36,596 nt of DNA from JBDSZL01 sp039925145 (GCA_039925145.1 JBDSZL010000080.1:1-36596), one strand, 5' to 3'; counted from the stretch's first letter, positions 8,388-16,483 are shown. Notes: generated from the letters alone by a model not told the origin. Program-made: numbers and translations.

Positions 8388-9602
8388 ATGATCTGGCCGT
8401 TTTCGTGGTTCGAGCGACGCTCGCAGTCCTGGCGCCTGTCGCAGTTGCAGAGTTTGTCCGAGATGGGCCTAGGCGGCGGCGAGACGACAGCCGGCGTCGA
8501 GGTGACGCCAGAGCGCGCGCTATCAGTGCCGGCCGTGTTCGCGTGCATCAGTGTGCTATCGCAGGACGTGGCGAAGACGCCGATCAAACTCCGACGACGC
8601 ATCGGGGCGGACGTGTTCGAGGACGCGGTTGATCATCCGCTCTGGGAAATCCTGCACGACTTGGCGAATCCTGAGGAAACGACCTATAGCGTCAAGCACG
8701 CCATGCAGTTCGACCTATTGCTCTCCGGGCACGCCTACGCCGAGATCGTGCGCGACGACGGCGGGCGTGTGGTGAGCTTGTGGCGCATCGAGCCCGATCG
8801 CGTGTTCGTGGACCGCGACGACCAGCGACGCAAACGCTACCGCGTCACACTGGCCAACGGACAGCAGCAGACCTTCCTGTTCGATGCCTCGAGGCCCCCG
8901 ATACTCGAGTTGTCGCACCCGTCGCCCTTGCGCTACTGCCGTGAGTTGATCGGCACGGCGCTGGCGACGCAAGCCTACGTCGGGCGGTTCTTCGGTTCCG
9001 GGGCACGGCCGGGCGGCGTGCTGCAGACGGACGGCATGCTGAGCAACGAGAGCGCGCAACGGCTAAAGGAAAGCTTCGAGTCGTACCACCAGGGCCGCAA
9101 TCAGCATCGCGTCGCTGTCCTGGAGCAAGGGCTGAAGTACACCCCGATTGCCGCTGCCAACGACTCATCACAACTCAACGAGACGCAGGCGTATCTCAGA
9201 ACGGAAATCGCCGGGATGTTCCGCGTCGCACCGTTCAAAATTGGAGATTTGTCTCGGGCGAATTACAGCAATGTCGAGGCGCTGGCGATTGAGCACGCAA
9301 CGGGCACGCTCGATCCGTTCTTCTCCTGTTGGGAGTCAGCCATCCGGCGTGACTTGCTCACGACGCGACAGTTCGGCGCGTTCGATGTGCAGTTCGACCG
9401 CGCGTCGCTGATTCGGTCCGACATCAAGTCACTGCACGATGCGCTCGCACGTGGCCGCGACGCGGGTATCTACAGCGTCAACGATGCACGTCGGGCACTC
9501 GGCATGAACCCGATCCCGGCGGCGAGTGGCGGCGACTTGTATCAGGCCAACGGCAACCTCCGGCCGTTGATCGAACTCGGGCAGCCGCAGGAGGGCGCAT
9601 GA
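8388..9602 (+). CDS. HK97-family portal protein
   Basis: The portal forms the dodecameric ring at one capsid vertex through which DNA enters and to which a tail attaches. The 404-residue length is typical. The family pattern is clear: SVPAVFACISVLSQDVAKTPIKL near residue 50, DLLLSGHAYAEIVRD near 110, WRIEPDRVFV, then the clip and stem region with AYLRTEIAGMFRVAPFKIGD and NYSNVEALAIEHATGTLDPF, and the C-terminal RDAGIYSVNDARRALGMNPI found in almost all HK97-type portals. The stop overlaps the sigma-factor start by 4 nt (ATGA). Without connector or tail genes nearby, the finished head would need tail parts from elsewhere. Confidence 0.95.
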   Translation: MIWPFSWFERRSQSWRLSQLQSLSEMGLGGGETTAGVEVTPERALSVPAVFACISVLSQDVAKTPIKLRRRIGADVFEDAVDHPLWEILHDLANPEETTYSVKHAMQFDLLLSGHAYAEIVRDDGGRVVSLWRIEPDRVFVDRDDQRRKRYRVTLANGQQQTFLFDASRPPILELSHPSPLRYCRELIGTALATQAYVGRFFGSGARPGGVLQTDGMLSNESAQRLKESFESYHQGRNQHRVAVLEQGLKYTPIAAANDSSQLNETQAYLRTEIAGMFRVAPFKIGDLSRANYSNVEALAIEHATGTLDPFFSCWESAIRRDLLTTRQFGAFDVQFDRASLIRSDIKSLHDALARGRDAGIYSVNDARRALGMNPIPAASGGDLYQANGNLRPLIELGQPQEGA

Positions 9603-10267
9603 CCGGCGAGCACGTTGGGACCAGTCCCCACCTGACCGACGCGGAACTCGTGCCGCTGGCATCGGCGGGCGATGTCGGGGCGTTCGAGCGGCTGTATCAC
9701 CGCTACTACGCCGTCGCGTTCGGCGCGGCGCTCCGCTACACCGCGTCACGCACTCGCGCTGAGGACGTGGCGTCCGAGGTGTTTCTCTGGCTCTGTGAGG
9801 GCCGCTGGCGCATCGACGGGAGTGTGGCGCTCGTTGAGGGCCGCATCGATCCATTCGTTCGCAAGCTCGCGCACTTTGCTTCGCAGAAGTTGAGCTATCG
9901 CGCATCCGTCGACCGGCACACGGTCCGCAACGACGAGGACGGCGTGCTGCTACTGCGACTCCATGCACGCGGGCCGACACCCGAGGCGCAATTGTTGCGG
10001 CGCGAACTCCGTCGACATTTACGGGGCGCGATTCACTCACTGACCCCGCGCATGCGGCGCGTCGCGCTGTTGCGTTACTTTCACGATCTCAGCGGACCAG
10101 ACATCGCGGCAGCCGTGGGCGTGCTGCCCGTGACCGTTCCCGGCTATCTCAACGTGATTCGACATCACATTCGTGCCGAGTTGGCCGGCTATCTCAACAT
10201 CCCCGGCCCATCCGGGCGCTCGCGCGGCGGGCATCGGCGCTACGCGAACAAACAGGAGCAACCATGA
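9599..10267 (+). CDS. ECF-type sigma-70 factor inside the head operon
   Basis: The 222-residue protein has sigma region 2 at about 14-70 (LVPLASAGDVGAFERLY and RAEDVASEVFLWL) and region 4 at about 146-197 (LTPRMRRVALLRYFHDLSG, then a helix-turn-helix), joined by a linker, as in extracytoplasmic-function sigma factors. Its start overlaps the portal stop and its stop overlaps the prohead-protease start, both ATGA, so it is locked into the structural operon rather than a passenger. Sigma-like late regulators occur in phages, but an ECF-type factor between portal and protease is not an arrangement I know. It may switch on late genes of the element or of a helper; no anti-sigma gene is seen. Confidence 0.85.
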   Translation: MTGEHVGTSPHLTDAELVPLASAGDVGAFERLYHRYYAVAFGAALRYTASRTRAEDVASEVFLWLCEGRWRIDGSVALVEGRIDPFVRKLAHFASQKLSYRASVDRHTVRNDEDGVLLLRLHARGPTPEAQLLRRELRRHLRGAIHSLTPRMRRVALLRYFHDLSGPDIAAAVGVLPVTVPGYLNVIRHHIRAELAGYLNIPGPSGRSRGGHRRYANKQEQP

Positions 10268-10824
10268 GCATCGACATCGAGCGACGCGCGGCGAGTGTCG
10301 CGGCAGAGGGCACCATCATTCGCGGCTTGGCCATTCCGTTCGGCTCGCTGTCCGAGGACTTGGGCGGCTTCCGGGAAGTGTTCGAGGCGAGCGCCGTCGA
10401 CCGCACCCTGACCGAGCAAATCGACGTGCGCGCGCTCGTGGACCACGACAGCGCGAAGATCATCGGCCGGGTTCGTGCCGGCACGATGACGCTCAGGAAG
10501 GCGTCAGACGGGCTGCACGTGGCGATCACCGTGCCCGATACCTCCGTGGGCCGCGACGTGCTCACGCTCGTGTCTCGGGGCGACGTGAGCGGGATGTCGA
10601 TCGGGTTCCGCGTCATGGCCGGCGGCGAGCGGTTCGAGCGGCGAGACGGGCAGCCGGTGCGGATCATCAGCGACGCGCGGATCGTCGAGACGAGCATCGT
10701 CACGTTCCCGGCGTATCAGGCGACCGATGCGAGCGTGGCGCGGCGGGCGCTGCGAGCCTACCAGGGGCAGCAGGGGCGTTCGATCGTGTGGCTCCGGGCA
10801 CGGATCGCGATTCCAGTAGCCTAA
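10264..10824 (+). CDS. HK97-family prohead protease
   Basis: This serine protease of the herpesvirus-assemblin superfamily removes the capsid scaffolding region during maturation. The 186-residue protein shows IIRGLAIPFGSLSEDLGGFREVF at the start, H61 in ALVDHD, and S112 in VSGMSIGFRV, the expected catalytic His and Ser. The tail IVETSIVTFPAYQATDASVA is also typical. Start ATG overlaps the sigma-factor stop and is preceded by an AGGAG-like site. It is the last gene of the element; in most HK97-type modules it lies between portal and capsid. It ends about 90 bp before attR. Confidence 0.93.
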   Translation: MSIDIERRAASVAAEGTIIRGLAIPFGSLSEDLGGFREVFEASAVDRTLTEQIDVRALVDHDSAKIIGRVRAGTMTLRKASDGLHVAITVPDTSVGRDVLTLVSRGDVSGMSIGFRVMAGGERFERRDGQPVRIISDARIVETSIVTFPAYQATDASVARRALRAYQGQQGRSIVWLRARIAIPVA

Positions 10825-10872
10825 CTGCACCACTACGGCACCATTGGCACGGAATACCCGCCCAACCGCCAG

Positions 10873-10887
10873 CGGCGATCTTCGCCG
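10873..10887 (+). terminator. Weak hairpin after the head operon
   Basis: CGGCGA (10873-10878) pairs with TCGCCG (10882-10887) around TCT, followed by a T-containing but not continuous tract. It is the only hairpin between the protease stop and attR. It could end the head operon or, on the other strand, the tRNA-Arg transcript that the element separated from its original downstream sequence. Confidence 0.35.
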
Positions 10888-10914
10888 TAAGTCCTTGTCT
10901 ATATTATGTTTAAG

Positions 10915-10960
10915 TTGGTGCGCCCGACAGGATTTGAACCTGTGACCCCCGCCTTAGGAG
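10915..10960. repeat. attR: right end of the element, inside tRNA-Arg
   Basis: The 46 bp are identical to 532-577 and supply the 3' half of the functional tRNA-Arg, so integration restores the gene. The integrase gene is at the opposite end. Confidence 0.95.
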
Positions 10961-10992
10961 GGCGGTGCTCTATCCAGCTGAGCTACGGGCGC
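10916..10992 (-). tRNA. tRNA-Arg(CCT), CCA encoded
   Basis: On the minus strand this folds as a full cloverleaf: acceptor stem GCGCCCG / CGGGCGC, D arm GCTCAGCTGGATAGAGC, anticodon stem CCGCC / GGCGG with loop CTCCTAA (anticodon CCT), T arm ACAGG-TTCAAAT-CCTGT, discriminator A and encoded CCA. The 3' half from the anticodon loop onward comes from the integrated element. The gene should still be functional. Confidence 0.97.
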
Positions 10993-11039
10993 GAATGACG
11001 GGCGGTGCCGGGCGCGGGACCCGGAACGCGATCACAGAA

Positions 11040-11594
11040 TTAGTACTCCAGCACCGCGCCGATGGTCTCGCCCGGTAGCCGGTCGCGGCCGTGAAGGCCC
11101 ACGAGCTCGATCAGAAACTGCAGTCCGACCACCTCGGCGCCCAGTGCTTTGATCAGCCCGACGGTGGCAGCGGCCGTGCCGCCGGTCGCGAGCAGATCGT
11201 CCACCACGAGCACCCGCTGCCCCGCACTCACGGCGTCGTCGTGAATCTCGAGCGCGTCGGTGCCGTACTCCAGCGCATACGATGCACGTCGAGTCGTCGA
11301 CGGCAGCTTGCCCGGCTTGCGCACGGGAACAAACCCGGTGCGCAAGCGATCGGCCACCGCGGCGCCGAAGATGAACCCGCGGCTTTCGATGCCGACGACG
11401 ACGTCGATGGGCGTGTTGGCGTATGGGGCAGCCATCTCGCTGACGGCGAGCTGGAACCCGTCGGGATCCTGCAGCAGCGTCGTCACGTCGTAGAACAGAA
11501 TCCCAGGCTTCGGAAAATCCGGCACGTGCCGGATGCGTCCCTTGAGGGCTTCGATTGAGATCTCGGTGGTGCCGGTGAAGGCCGTCTGTGTCAT
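11040..11594 (-). CDS. apt: Adenine phosphoribosyltransferase
   Basis: It salvages adenine, joining it to PRPP to make AMP in the cytoplasm. The 184-residue length is normal. The PRPP-binding loop VLVVDDLLATGGT lies at 128-140, and the N-terminal IRHVPDFPKPGILFYDVTTLL and VGIESRGFIFGAA are the family signatures. It lies 12 nt downstream of the acylphosphatase gene on the same strand, so the two probably form an operon. Nothing unusual is seen. Confidence 0.96.
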   Translation of the reverse strand: MTQTAFTGTTEISIEALKGRIRHVPDFPKPGILFYDVTTLLQDPDGFQLAVSEMAAPYANTPIDVVVGIESRGFIFGAAVADRLRTGFVPVRKPGKLPSTTRRASYALEYGTDALEIHDDAVSAGQRVLVVDDLLATGGTAAATVGLIKALGAEVVGLQFLIELVGLHGRDRLPGETIGAVLEY

Positions 11595-11606
11595 GTCTGT
11601 CCTGGC

Positions 11607-11882
11607 TTATGACCGAACCACGAATCCCCCGGTCCGATGTGAAGGCACGTCGTCGTCGGCTTCTACGTGGTCGACGCGGGCCGCGGGCGGGCCATGTCGC
11701 AGCTGGTGCTCGAAGCGCTGCACTGACTCCGACTCCCCTTCGGCGAAGACCTCGACCGTGCCGTCGGTGCGGTTGGCGATCCAGCCGTGGATGCCTTCTC
11801 GACGGGCGGCCTCCTCGGCAAAGAATCGGAAGCCGACACCCTGCACACGGCCGCTGATCACAATCCGCCGGGCGGCGCGCAT
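11607..11882 (-). CDS. acyP: Acylphosphatase
   Basis: The 91-residue enzyme hydrolyses acyl phosphates. The start ATG (complement of 11880-11882) gives the usual short protein; a longer open frame extends upstream but is non-coding and overlaps the leader of the receptor gene. The signature GRVQGVGFRFF includes the phosphate-binding Arg (R19), and GWIANRTDGTVEV carries the catalytic Asn (N37). It is the first gene before apt and is divergent from the TonB-dependent receptor gene. Confidence 0.93.
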   Translation of the reverse strand: MRAARRIVISGRVQGVGFRFFAEEAARREGIHGWIANRTDGTVEVFAEGESESVQRFEHQLRHGPPAARVDHVEADDDVPSHRTGGFVVRS

Positions 11883-11923
11883 CGCCACAGTATAGATGAA
11901 CGAGGCGGCTCCGCCGCGGGTGG

Positions 11924-11991
11924 TTGCACTCGGCCGCGCCATCGCGCATAGTGGCCGTCCGGAAGGCTCGGTGCGGGCAAGCCGAGTGCAA
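11924..11991 (+). promoter_or_regulatory. Structured leader of the TonB-receptor gene
   Basis: TTGCACTCGGC (11924-11934) and GCCGAGTGCAA (11981-11991) form a perfect 11-bp stem enclosing 46 nt that can fold further. It lies about 60 nt before the receptor start. Cobalamin riboswitches often precede BtuB-like receptors, but I cannot find a canonical B12 box, so I call only a structured leader. Confidence 0.4.
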
Positions 11992-12051
11992 TCGCCAGCT
12001 GCGCAGTGCACGCGTCTGGTGTGCCACGCCTCATTGCCCTGGAGAGTGACC

Positions 12052-13854
12052 TTGCTGCTGAAGAACTCCGCCCCGCTGGCGGCGACGTTGATTGTCCTCG
12101 CGCTGCGTGCACCGGCATCGGCGCAGACGGTGGCAGACCCACCGCGTCTATCCGAAGACATCGTGGTCACCGCCACAATCGTCCCGATTTCGGGTGGCTC
12201 CCTGTCGCGCTCTACGACGGTGTTTCGCCGCGACCAGATGGAGCAACTGGGACTGATGTCGACGGGCGACGCGCTACGGCTGATGCCAGGCGTGGATGCT
12301 CGCGCACGGGGACCACTGGGCGTGCAGACGGATTTCTCGATTCGCGGCGCGACGTTCGGACAAAATCTCGTGCTCGTCGACGGGATGCGGATCAACGACA
12401 CGCAAAGCGCGCATCACAACGGCGAGATTCCGCTGCCAGCCACCGCCATCGACCGAATCGAGCTCATAGCCGGACCGGGGGCCGCGGTCCACGGCGCCGA
12501 CGCGCTTGGCGGCACCATCAACGTGATCAGCCGCAAAGGGCGGTACTCGGCCGCCAGCCTCTCGACCGGGCAGCACGGCTACACAGATGCCCAGGGCACG
12601 GTGTCGGGCGGGCCCCTGCCCGGCGGCGTGATGCTCTCGGGCTGGGGCAGCCGCAGCAGCGGCTTCGAGTTCGATCGTGATTTTGCGCAAGGCGGGGCGG
12701 CGTTACGCGCGTCGGCACCTCGAGGCTGGACGCTCGACGTGCGCCACCAACGCCGCGCCTTCGGCGCCAACGGTTTCTACGGCAACTCGCCCTCCAAGGA
12801 ATGGACTGACCAGACGCTCGCGGGTGCCGGATGGCGCGCCGTGCGAGGCGCGTGGACGACAACCGTGGATACGCTTGTGAGAAATCACGGCGACCACTTC
12901 CGATGGGACATCAACCGTCCGGGCTTCGCCGAAAACCGCCACCGTACGAACGCGGTCGACGCGCGTGTGACAACCGGCCGCGCGATCAACTCACGCGGCA
13001 GCATCACCGCAGGTCTGGCCACCGGCGGCGACTGGATCACGTCCTCGAATCTCGGCGACCACCGCTACACGCGCGAAGCGGCATTCGCAGAGCTCCAATA
13101 CCGGGTGCACGACAGAACGACCGTGGTGGCCGGACTGCGCTTCGATCGCTACTCGACGTTCGGACAGTCCACGAGTCCGAGTCTCTCGGTGGCGTCGAGG
13201 CTCTCGCCCACCGTGCGCCTGCGCGCCTCGACCGGGCATGCGTTCCGCATTCCGAGTTTCACTGAGCTGTATTACTCGGACCCGAACAATCTGGGAACGC
13301 CCGATCTGCGAGCCGAGCGCGGCTGGTCTGTTGACGGCGGGGGCGACTGGACGCCGGGACGTTGGACAGCTTCCCTTTCCGTGTTCCGCCGATGGGACAC
13401 GGACGTCATCGACTGGGTGCGCGCGAGCGCGGCCGACCGCTATCGCTCCAACAACGTGCGAGACGTGACCACCACCGGCTTCGAAGCGGTCCTCGCCCGG
13501 CAGTGGGGCTCTACGCTGCTTCGACTGATGTATGCGGGTCTGACGATTGACGCGCCGACGCTGACGCTCCAGTCGAAGTATCTCCTCGAGTACGCGCGCC
13601 ATCAGAGCGGTGGCTCGCTGGTGGTGCCCCTGGGCGGCGGTCTGCGCGCAGCCATCAACGTCGACCACCGCCATCGGCTCGATGGGCAGTCCTACGATCT
13701 CGTGGGTGCGCGGGTGAGCCGCGCGTTCGGCCGCACGAACGTGTTCGTCGACGGCACCAACCTCCTGGCCGAGAAATACCACGAGGTGCTTGGCGTGACG
13801 ATGCCGGGGCGGTGGTTGACCGTCGGGGTGCGAATCAACGGCGGTGGGTCATGA
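12052..13854 (+). CDS. TonB-dependent outer-membrane receptor (BtuB-like)
   Basis: It is predicted to import a scarce ligand such as a cobalamin or a metal chelate across the outer membrane, powered by TonB. I chose TTG 12052 because GGAG (12041-12044) lies 7 nt upstream and the protein then opens with a signal peptide ending about ASAQT; GTG 12046 is in frame too. The 600-residue protein has a TonB-box-like SEDIVVTA, a plug domain (GDALRLMPGVDARARGPLG, FSIRGATFGQNLVLVDGMRIND, IELIAGPGAAVHGADALGGTINV) and then a 22-strand-type barrel. A BtuB-like plug suggests the class, not the ligand. The stop overlaps the thioredoxin start (ATGA). Confidence 0.9.
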   Translation: MLLKNSAPLAATLIVLALRAPASAQTVADPPRLSEDIVVTATIVPISGGSLSRSTTVFRRDQMEQLGLMSTGDALRLMPGVDARARGPLGVQTDFSIRGATFGQNLVLVDGMRINDTQSAHHNGEIPLPATAIDRIELIAGPGAAVHGADALGGTINVISRKGRYSAASLSTGQHGYTDAQGTVSGGPLPGGVMLSGWGSRSSGFEFDRDFAQGGAALRASAPRGWTLDVRHQRRAFGANGFYGNSPSKEWTDQTLAGAGWRAVRGAWTTTVDTLVRNHGDHFRWDINRPGFAENRHRTNAVDARVTTGRAINSRGSITAGLATGGDWITSSNLGDHRYTREAAFAELQYRVHDRTTVVAGLRFDRYSTFGQSTSPSLSVASRLSPTVRLRASTGHAFRIPSFTELYYSDPNNLGTPDLRAERGWSVDGGGDWTPGRWTASLSVFRRWDTDVIDWVRASAADRYRSNNVRDVTTTGFEAVLARQWGSTLLRLMYAGLTIDAPTLTLQSKYLLEYARHQSGGSLVVPLGGGLRAAINVDHRHRLDGQSYDLVGARVSRAFGRTNVFVDGTNLLAEKYHEVLGVTMPGRWLTVGVRINGGGS

Positions 13855-14288
13855 TTCGCGTGTGTGCCTCATGCGGCCAGAAGAACCGCGTGTCCGCAGT
13901 TCACGCCGGCAGCAGCGCCCGATGCGGATCGTGTAAAACCACGCTGCCACCGATCGACCAGCCGATTGAGGCCGACACGGCGCTGTTCGATGAAGTCGTG
14001 CAGCAGTCAACCCTCCCGGTCCTGGTCGATTTCTGGGCGGCGTGGTGCGGCCCCTGCCGGCTGGCGGCGCCCGAGGTGGCGCGGACCGCCGCGCAACTGG
14101 CAGGCCGCGCGCTTGTCCTCAAAGTAGACACGGAACGCCATCCCGATCTCGCGGCGCGCTACGGCGTTCAGGGCATTCCTAACTTCGTCGTGCTCCGGAA
14201 CGGGCGCGTCGTCTTTCAGCAGGCCGGCCTTTCCGGACACGAGCAGATGATCGGCTGGCTCGAGGGTGCGGGAGCGAAGCCGGTATGA
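13851..14288 (+). CDS. trxC: Thioredoxin 2 with N-terminal zinc-binding motif
   Basis: This cytoplasmic disulfide reductase has 145 residues. Two CxxC pairs (C5/C8 and C25/C28) form the zinc motif typical of TrxC. The thioredoxin fold has the active site WCGPC at 65-69 and the cis-proline loop QGIPNF. ATG 13851 gives this complete protein and overlaps the receptor stop by 4 nt, so translation is probably coupled. Pairing with a TonB-dependent receptor is unusual and may only reflect a compact operon. Confidence 0.93.
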   Translation: MIRVCASCGQKNRVSAVHAGSSARCGSCKTTLPPIDQPIEADTALFDEVVQQSTLPVLVDFWAAWCGPCRLAAPEVARTAAQLAGRALVLKVDTERHPDLAARYGVQGIPNFVVLRNGRVVFQQAGLSGHEQMIGWLEGAGAKPV

Positions 14289-14308
14289 TGTAGGTTTCTG
14301 GAGCGTCC

Positions 14309-15667
14309 GTGGCCAACATACTGCAGAGCCTTCCCGTCGGCGAAAAGGTCGGCATCGCGTTTTCCGGCGGCCTCGACACGAGCGCCGCGTTGCACTGGAT
14401 GCGCCAGAAGGGCGCCATCCCGTGCGCCTACACCGCCAATCTCTGGCAGCCCGATGAGCCCGACTACGATGAGATTCCCCGTAAGGCGCTCGAGTACGGC
14501 GCCGAGATCGCGCGGCTGATCGATTGCCGCCGCCAGCTCGTGAACGAGGGCATCGCCGCGCTCCAGGCCGGCGCGTTTCACATCACCACTGCGGGTGTCC
14601 CCTACTTCAACACCACGCCGCTCGGTCGCGCCGTCACCGGCACGATGCTCGTCGTGGCGATGAAGGACGACAACGTCAACATCTGGGGCGATGGCAGCAC
14701 CTTCAAGGGAAACGACATCGAGCGGTTCTATCGGTACGGCCTCCTCGCGAATCCCGATCTGCGCATCTACAAGCCGTGGCTCGATCAGGCGTTCATCAAC
14801 GAGCTCGGCGGCCGCAAGGAGATGTCCGAGTACATGGTCAAGGTCGGGCTCGCATACAAGATGAACAGCGAGAAGGCCTACTCCACCGACTCGAACCTGC
14901 TCGGGGCCACGCACGAGGCTAAAGACCTCGAGCACCTCAACAACGGCATCAGAATCGTGCAGCCGCTGATGGGCGTCGCATCGTGGCGCGAAGACGTCAA
15001 CGTGAAAGCCGAGACGGTGTCGGTGCGATTCGAGGAGGGCCAGCCTGTTGCGCTGAACGGCATCGTATTCGCGGATCCGGTCGAGCTGCTGCTCGAGGCC
15101 AATCGCATTGGCGGTCGTCACGGCCTGGGCATGAGTGACCAGATCGAGAACCGCATCATCGAAGCCAAGAGCCGCGGGATTTACGAGGCGCCCGGACTCG
15201 CATTGCTGTACATCGGATACGAGCGGCTCGTGACCGGCATCCACAACGAAGACACCATCGAGCAGTACAGAGAGTCGGGTCGACGGCTGGGGCGGCTGCT
15301 GTATCAGGGCCGCTGGTTCGACTCGCAGGCCATGATGCTGCGGGAGACGGCACAGCGGTGGGTGGCGCGGCCCATCACGGGCGAGGTCACGCTCGAGCTG
15401 CGACGAGGCAACGATTACTCCATTCTCGACACCACGAGCCCGAATCTCACCTACAAGCCGGAACGGTTGACGATGGAGAAGGGCGAGTCGATGTTTTCGC
15501 CGCTGGATCGCATCGGTCAGCTCACCATGCGGGATCTCGACATCGCCGACACGCGTCACAAGCTGCTGATCTACACGAAGGCCGGCCTGCTCGCGTCCGG
15601 TGGCGAGCAGGCGCTGCCGATGCTCACCGAGCCCGCGAAGAACGACGAACCCGATCCGGAGTCGTGA
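14309..15667 (+). CDS. argG: Argininosuccinate synthase
   Basis: It joins citrulline and aspartate with ATP in arginine synthesis. At 452 residues it is of the longer E. coli ArgG type rather than the 400-residue type. The ATP-binding P-loop AFSGGLDTS is at 17-25, with NVNIWGDGSTFKGNDIERFYRYGL and GRKEMSEYMVKVGLAYKMNSEKAYSTDSN as further hallmarks. The start is GTG 14309, 20 nt after trxC, with a weak GGAG 9 nt upstream. It is convergent with the next gene, with 24 nt between stops. Confidence 0.96.
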   Translation: MANILQSLPVGEKVGIAFSGGLDTSAALHWMRQKGAIPCAYTANLWQPDEPDYDEIPRKALEYGAEIARLIDCRRQLVNEGIAALQAGAFHITTAGVPYFNTTPLGRAVTGTMLVVAMKDDNVNIWGDGSTFKGNDIERFYRYGLLANPDLRIYKPWLDQAFINELGGRKEMSEYMVKVGLAYKMNSEKAYSTDSNLLGATHEAKDLEHLNNGIRIVQPLMGVASWREDVNVKAETVSVRFEEGQPVALNGIVFADPVELLLEANRIGGRHGLGMSDQIENRIIEAKSRGIYEAPGLALLYIGYERLVTGIHNEDTIEQYRESGRRLGRLLYQGRWFDSQAMMLRETAQRWVARPITGEVTLELRRGNDYSILDTTSPNLTYKPERLTMEKGESMFSPLDRIGQLTMRDLDIADTRHKLLIYTKAGLLASGGEQALPMLTEPAKNDEPDPES

Positions 15668-15668
15668 T

Positions 15669-15685
15669 CGAACCGGCGCGGTTCG
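15669..15685. terminator. Small hairpin between convergent genes
   Basis: CGAACCG and CGGTTCG form a 7-bp stem around GCG in the 24-nt gap between argG and the opposing gene. There is no clear T-run, so a bidirectional terminator role is tentative. Confidence 0.35.
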
Positions 15686-15691
15686 CGCAGG

Positions 15692-16483
15692 TCAGGGCTT
15701 CTTGGTGCTTTTGTTCAGATCGCGCGCCAGGATGAGCTTCAGTGTGAGTTTGTCCGACGCTCCCGTCAGCCCGACACCCACGCCGAACTCGACGTCGAGC
15801 CCACCGCCGGCGCGGTCCACGACCGCGAAAATCTGGTGGGCCTGCTCGCTTCTGGAGTGGAAGTCGTGCAGCGGTCCAAAGTCGGCATACTCCTCGATGG
15901 CCAACGCCCAGCCTCGCTGAAAGTTATAGGCCACCCGCGTGGACGGCACGAAGATAAGATTCTTCAGGCCGTCGTACGCCGTGTCGACGATGGGATTGAT
16001 GATGATGTCGACCGGTTTGAGATGCCATCCGATGATGGGACGAATCTCGGACGTGAACCGTGTCGTGTCCCAGCGCTTGGCGTTGAAGCTGAATTCCATA
16101 TTGGCGCCGTACACGAACGTGCGGTCATCGGCATTGGGCACGGCAAAGAGCGTGCGCAGTTTGAATCCGTCGATCCCCCAGCCCATGTCCTTGTCGCGCG
16201 AGTAGAGCGGCATGTACAGGCCCGCCTCGAACCACTTCGTCACGCCGAGCGCCCACTCAGGCACACCATTCAGTGAGCGATGCGAGACAACGGCGCCGGG
16301 GAAGGCAGGCTCCTTGATGCCCCTGGGCGTGAAGTTGTTGTGGACCGTGAGATTGAATGTGCCGACAGGCGCCAATCCACCGTCGTACACCTGGATCTCG
16401 TCGCCCTGGGCGAACGCCACAGCGGGCGCCGCCATCGTCATTGCCACCATCACCACACGCCAACACGCTTGAATACGCTTCAT
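15692..16483 (-). CDS. Putative outer-membrane beta-barrel protein
   Basis: The 263-residue product starts with a signal peptide (about residues 1-25, ending AVAFAQ). The rest shows alternating hydrophobic and polar strands with many aromatic residues, for example GTFNLTVHNNFTPRG, WALGVTKWFEAGLYMPLY, FVYGANMEFSFNAKRW and GLDVEFGVGVGLTGASDKLTLKLIL, as in small outer-membrane barrels of the transporter / MetA-pathway phenol-degradation type. The last residue is not aromatic. No substrate can be named. It stands alone, with the MFS gene upstream on the same strand at an 87-nt gap, and may be co-transcribed with it. Confidence 0.7.
   Translation of the reverse strand: MKRIQACWRVVMVAMTMAAPAVAFAQGDEIQVYDGGLAPVGTFNLTVHNNFTPRGIKEPAFPGAVVSHRSLNGVPEWALGVTKWFEAGLYMPLYSRDKDMGWGIDGFKLRTLFAVPNADDRTFVYGANMEFSFNAKRWDTTRFTSEIRPIIGWHLKPVDIIINPIVDTAYDGLKNLIFVPSTRVAYNFQRGWALAIEEYADFGPLHDFHSRSEQAHQIFAVVDRAGGGLDVEFGVGVGLTGASDKLTLKLILARDLNKSTKKP

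Larger units (their letters stand above)
532..10960. mobile_element. Integrated capsid-forming phage satellite in tRNA-Arg(CCT)
   Basis: The element is bounded by a 46-bp exact direct repeat (532-577 and 10915-10960) that matches the tRNA-Arg sequence from the anticodon loop to the CCA end. Inside, all ten genes are on one strand: integrase, unknown, AlpA-like HTH, primase-helicase with iterons, HNH, large terminase, major capsid, portal, ECF-type sigma and prohead protease. It has replication, integration and head/packaging functions but no tail, lysis or recognisable repressor gene. This matches the general plan of capsid-forming phage-inducible islands, which make their own heads and take tails from a helper phage. 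The alternative is a prophage that lost its tail and lysis region, but intact ends, uniform orientation, tight ATGA overlaps and uninterrupted frames argue for a complete small element. Confidence 0.85.

Noticed and set aside
11896..12051. Canonical cobalamin riboswitch
   Set aside because: The receptor is BtuB-like and the leader is structured, but I could not find the conserved B12 box or the usual core sequence.
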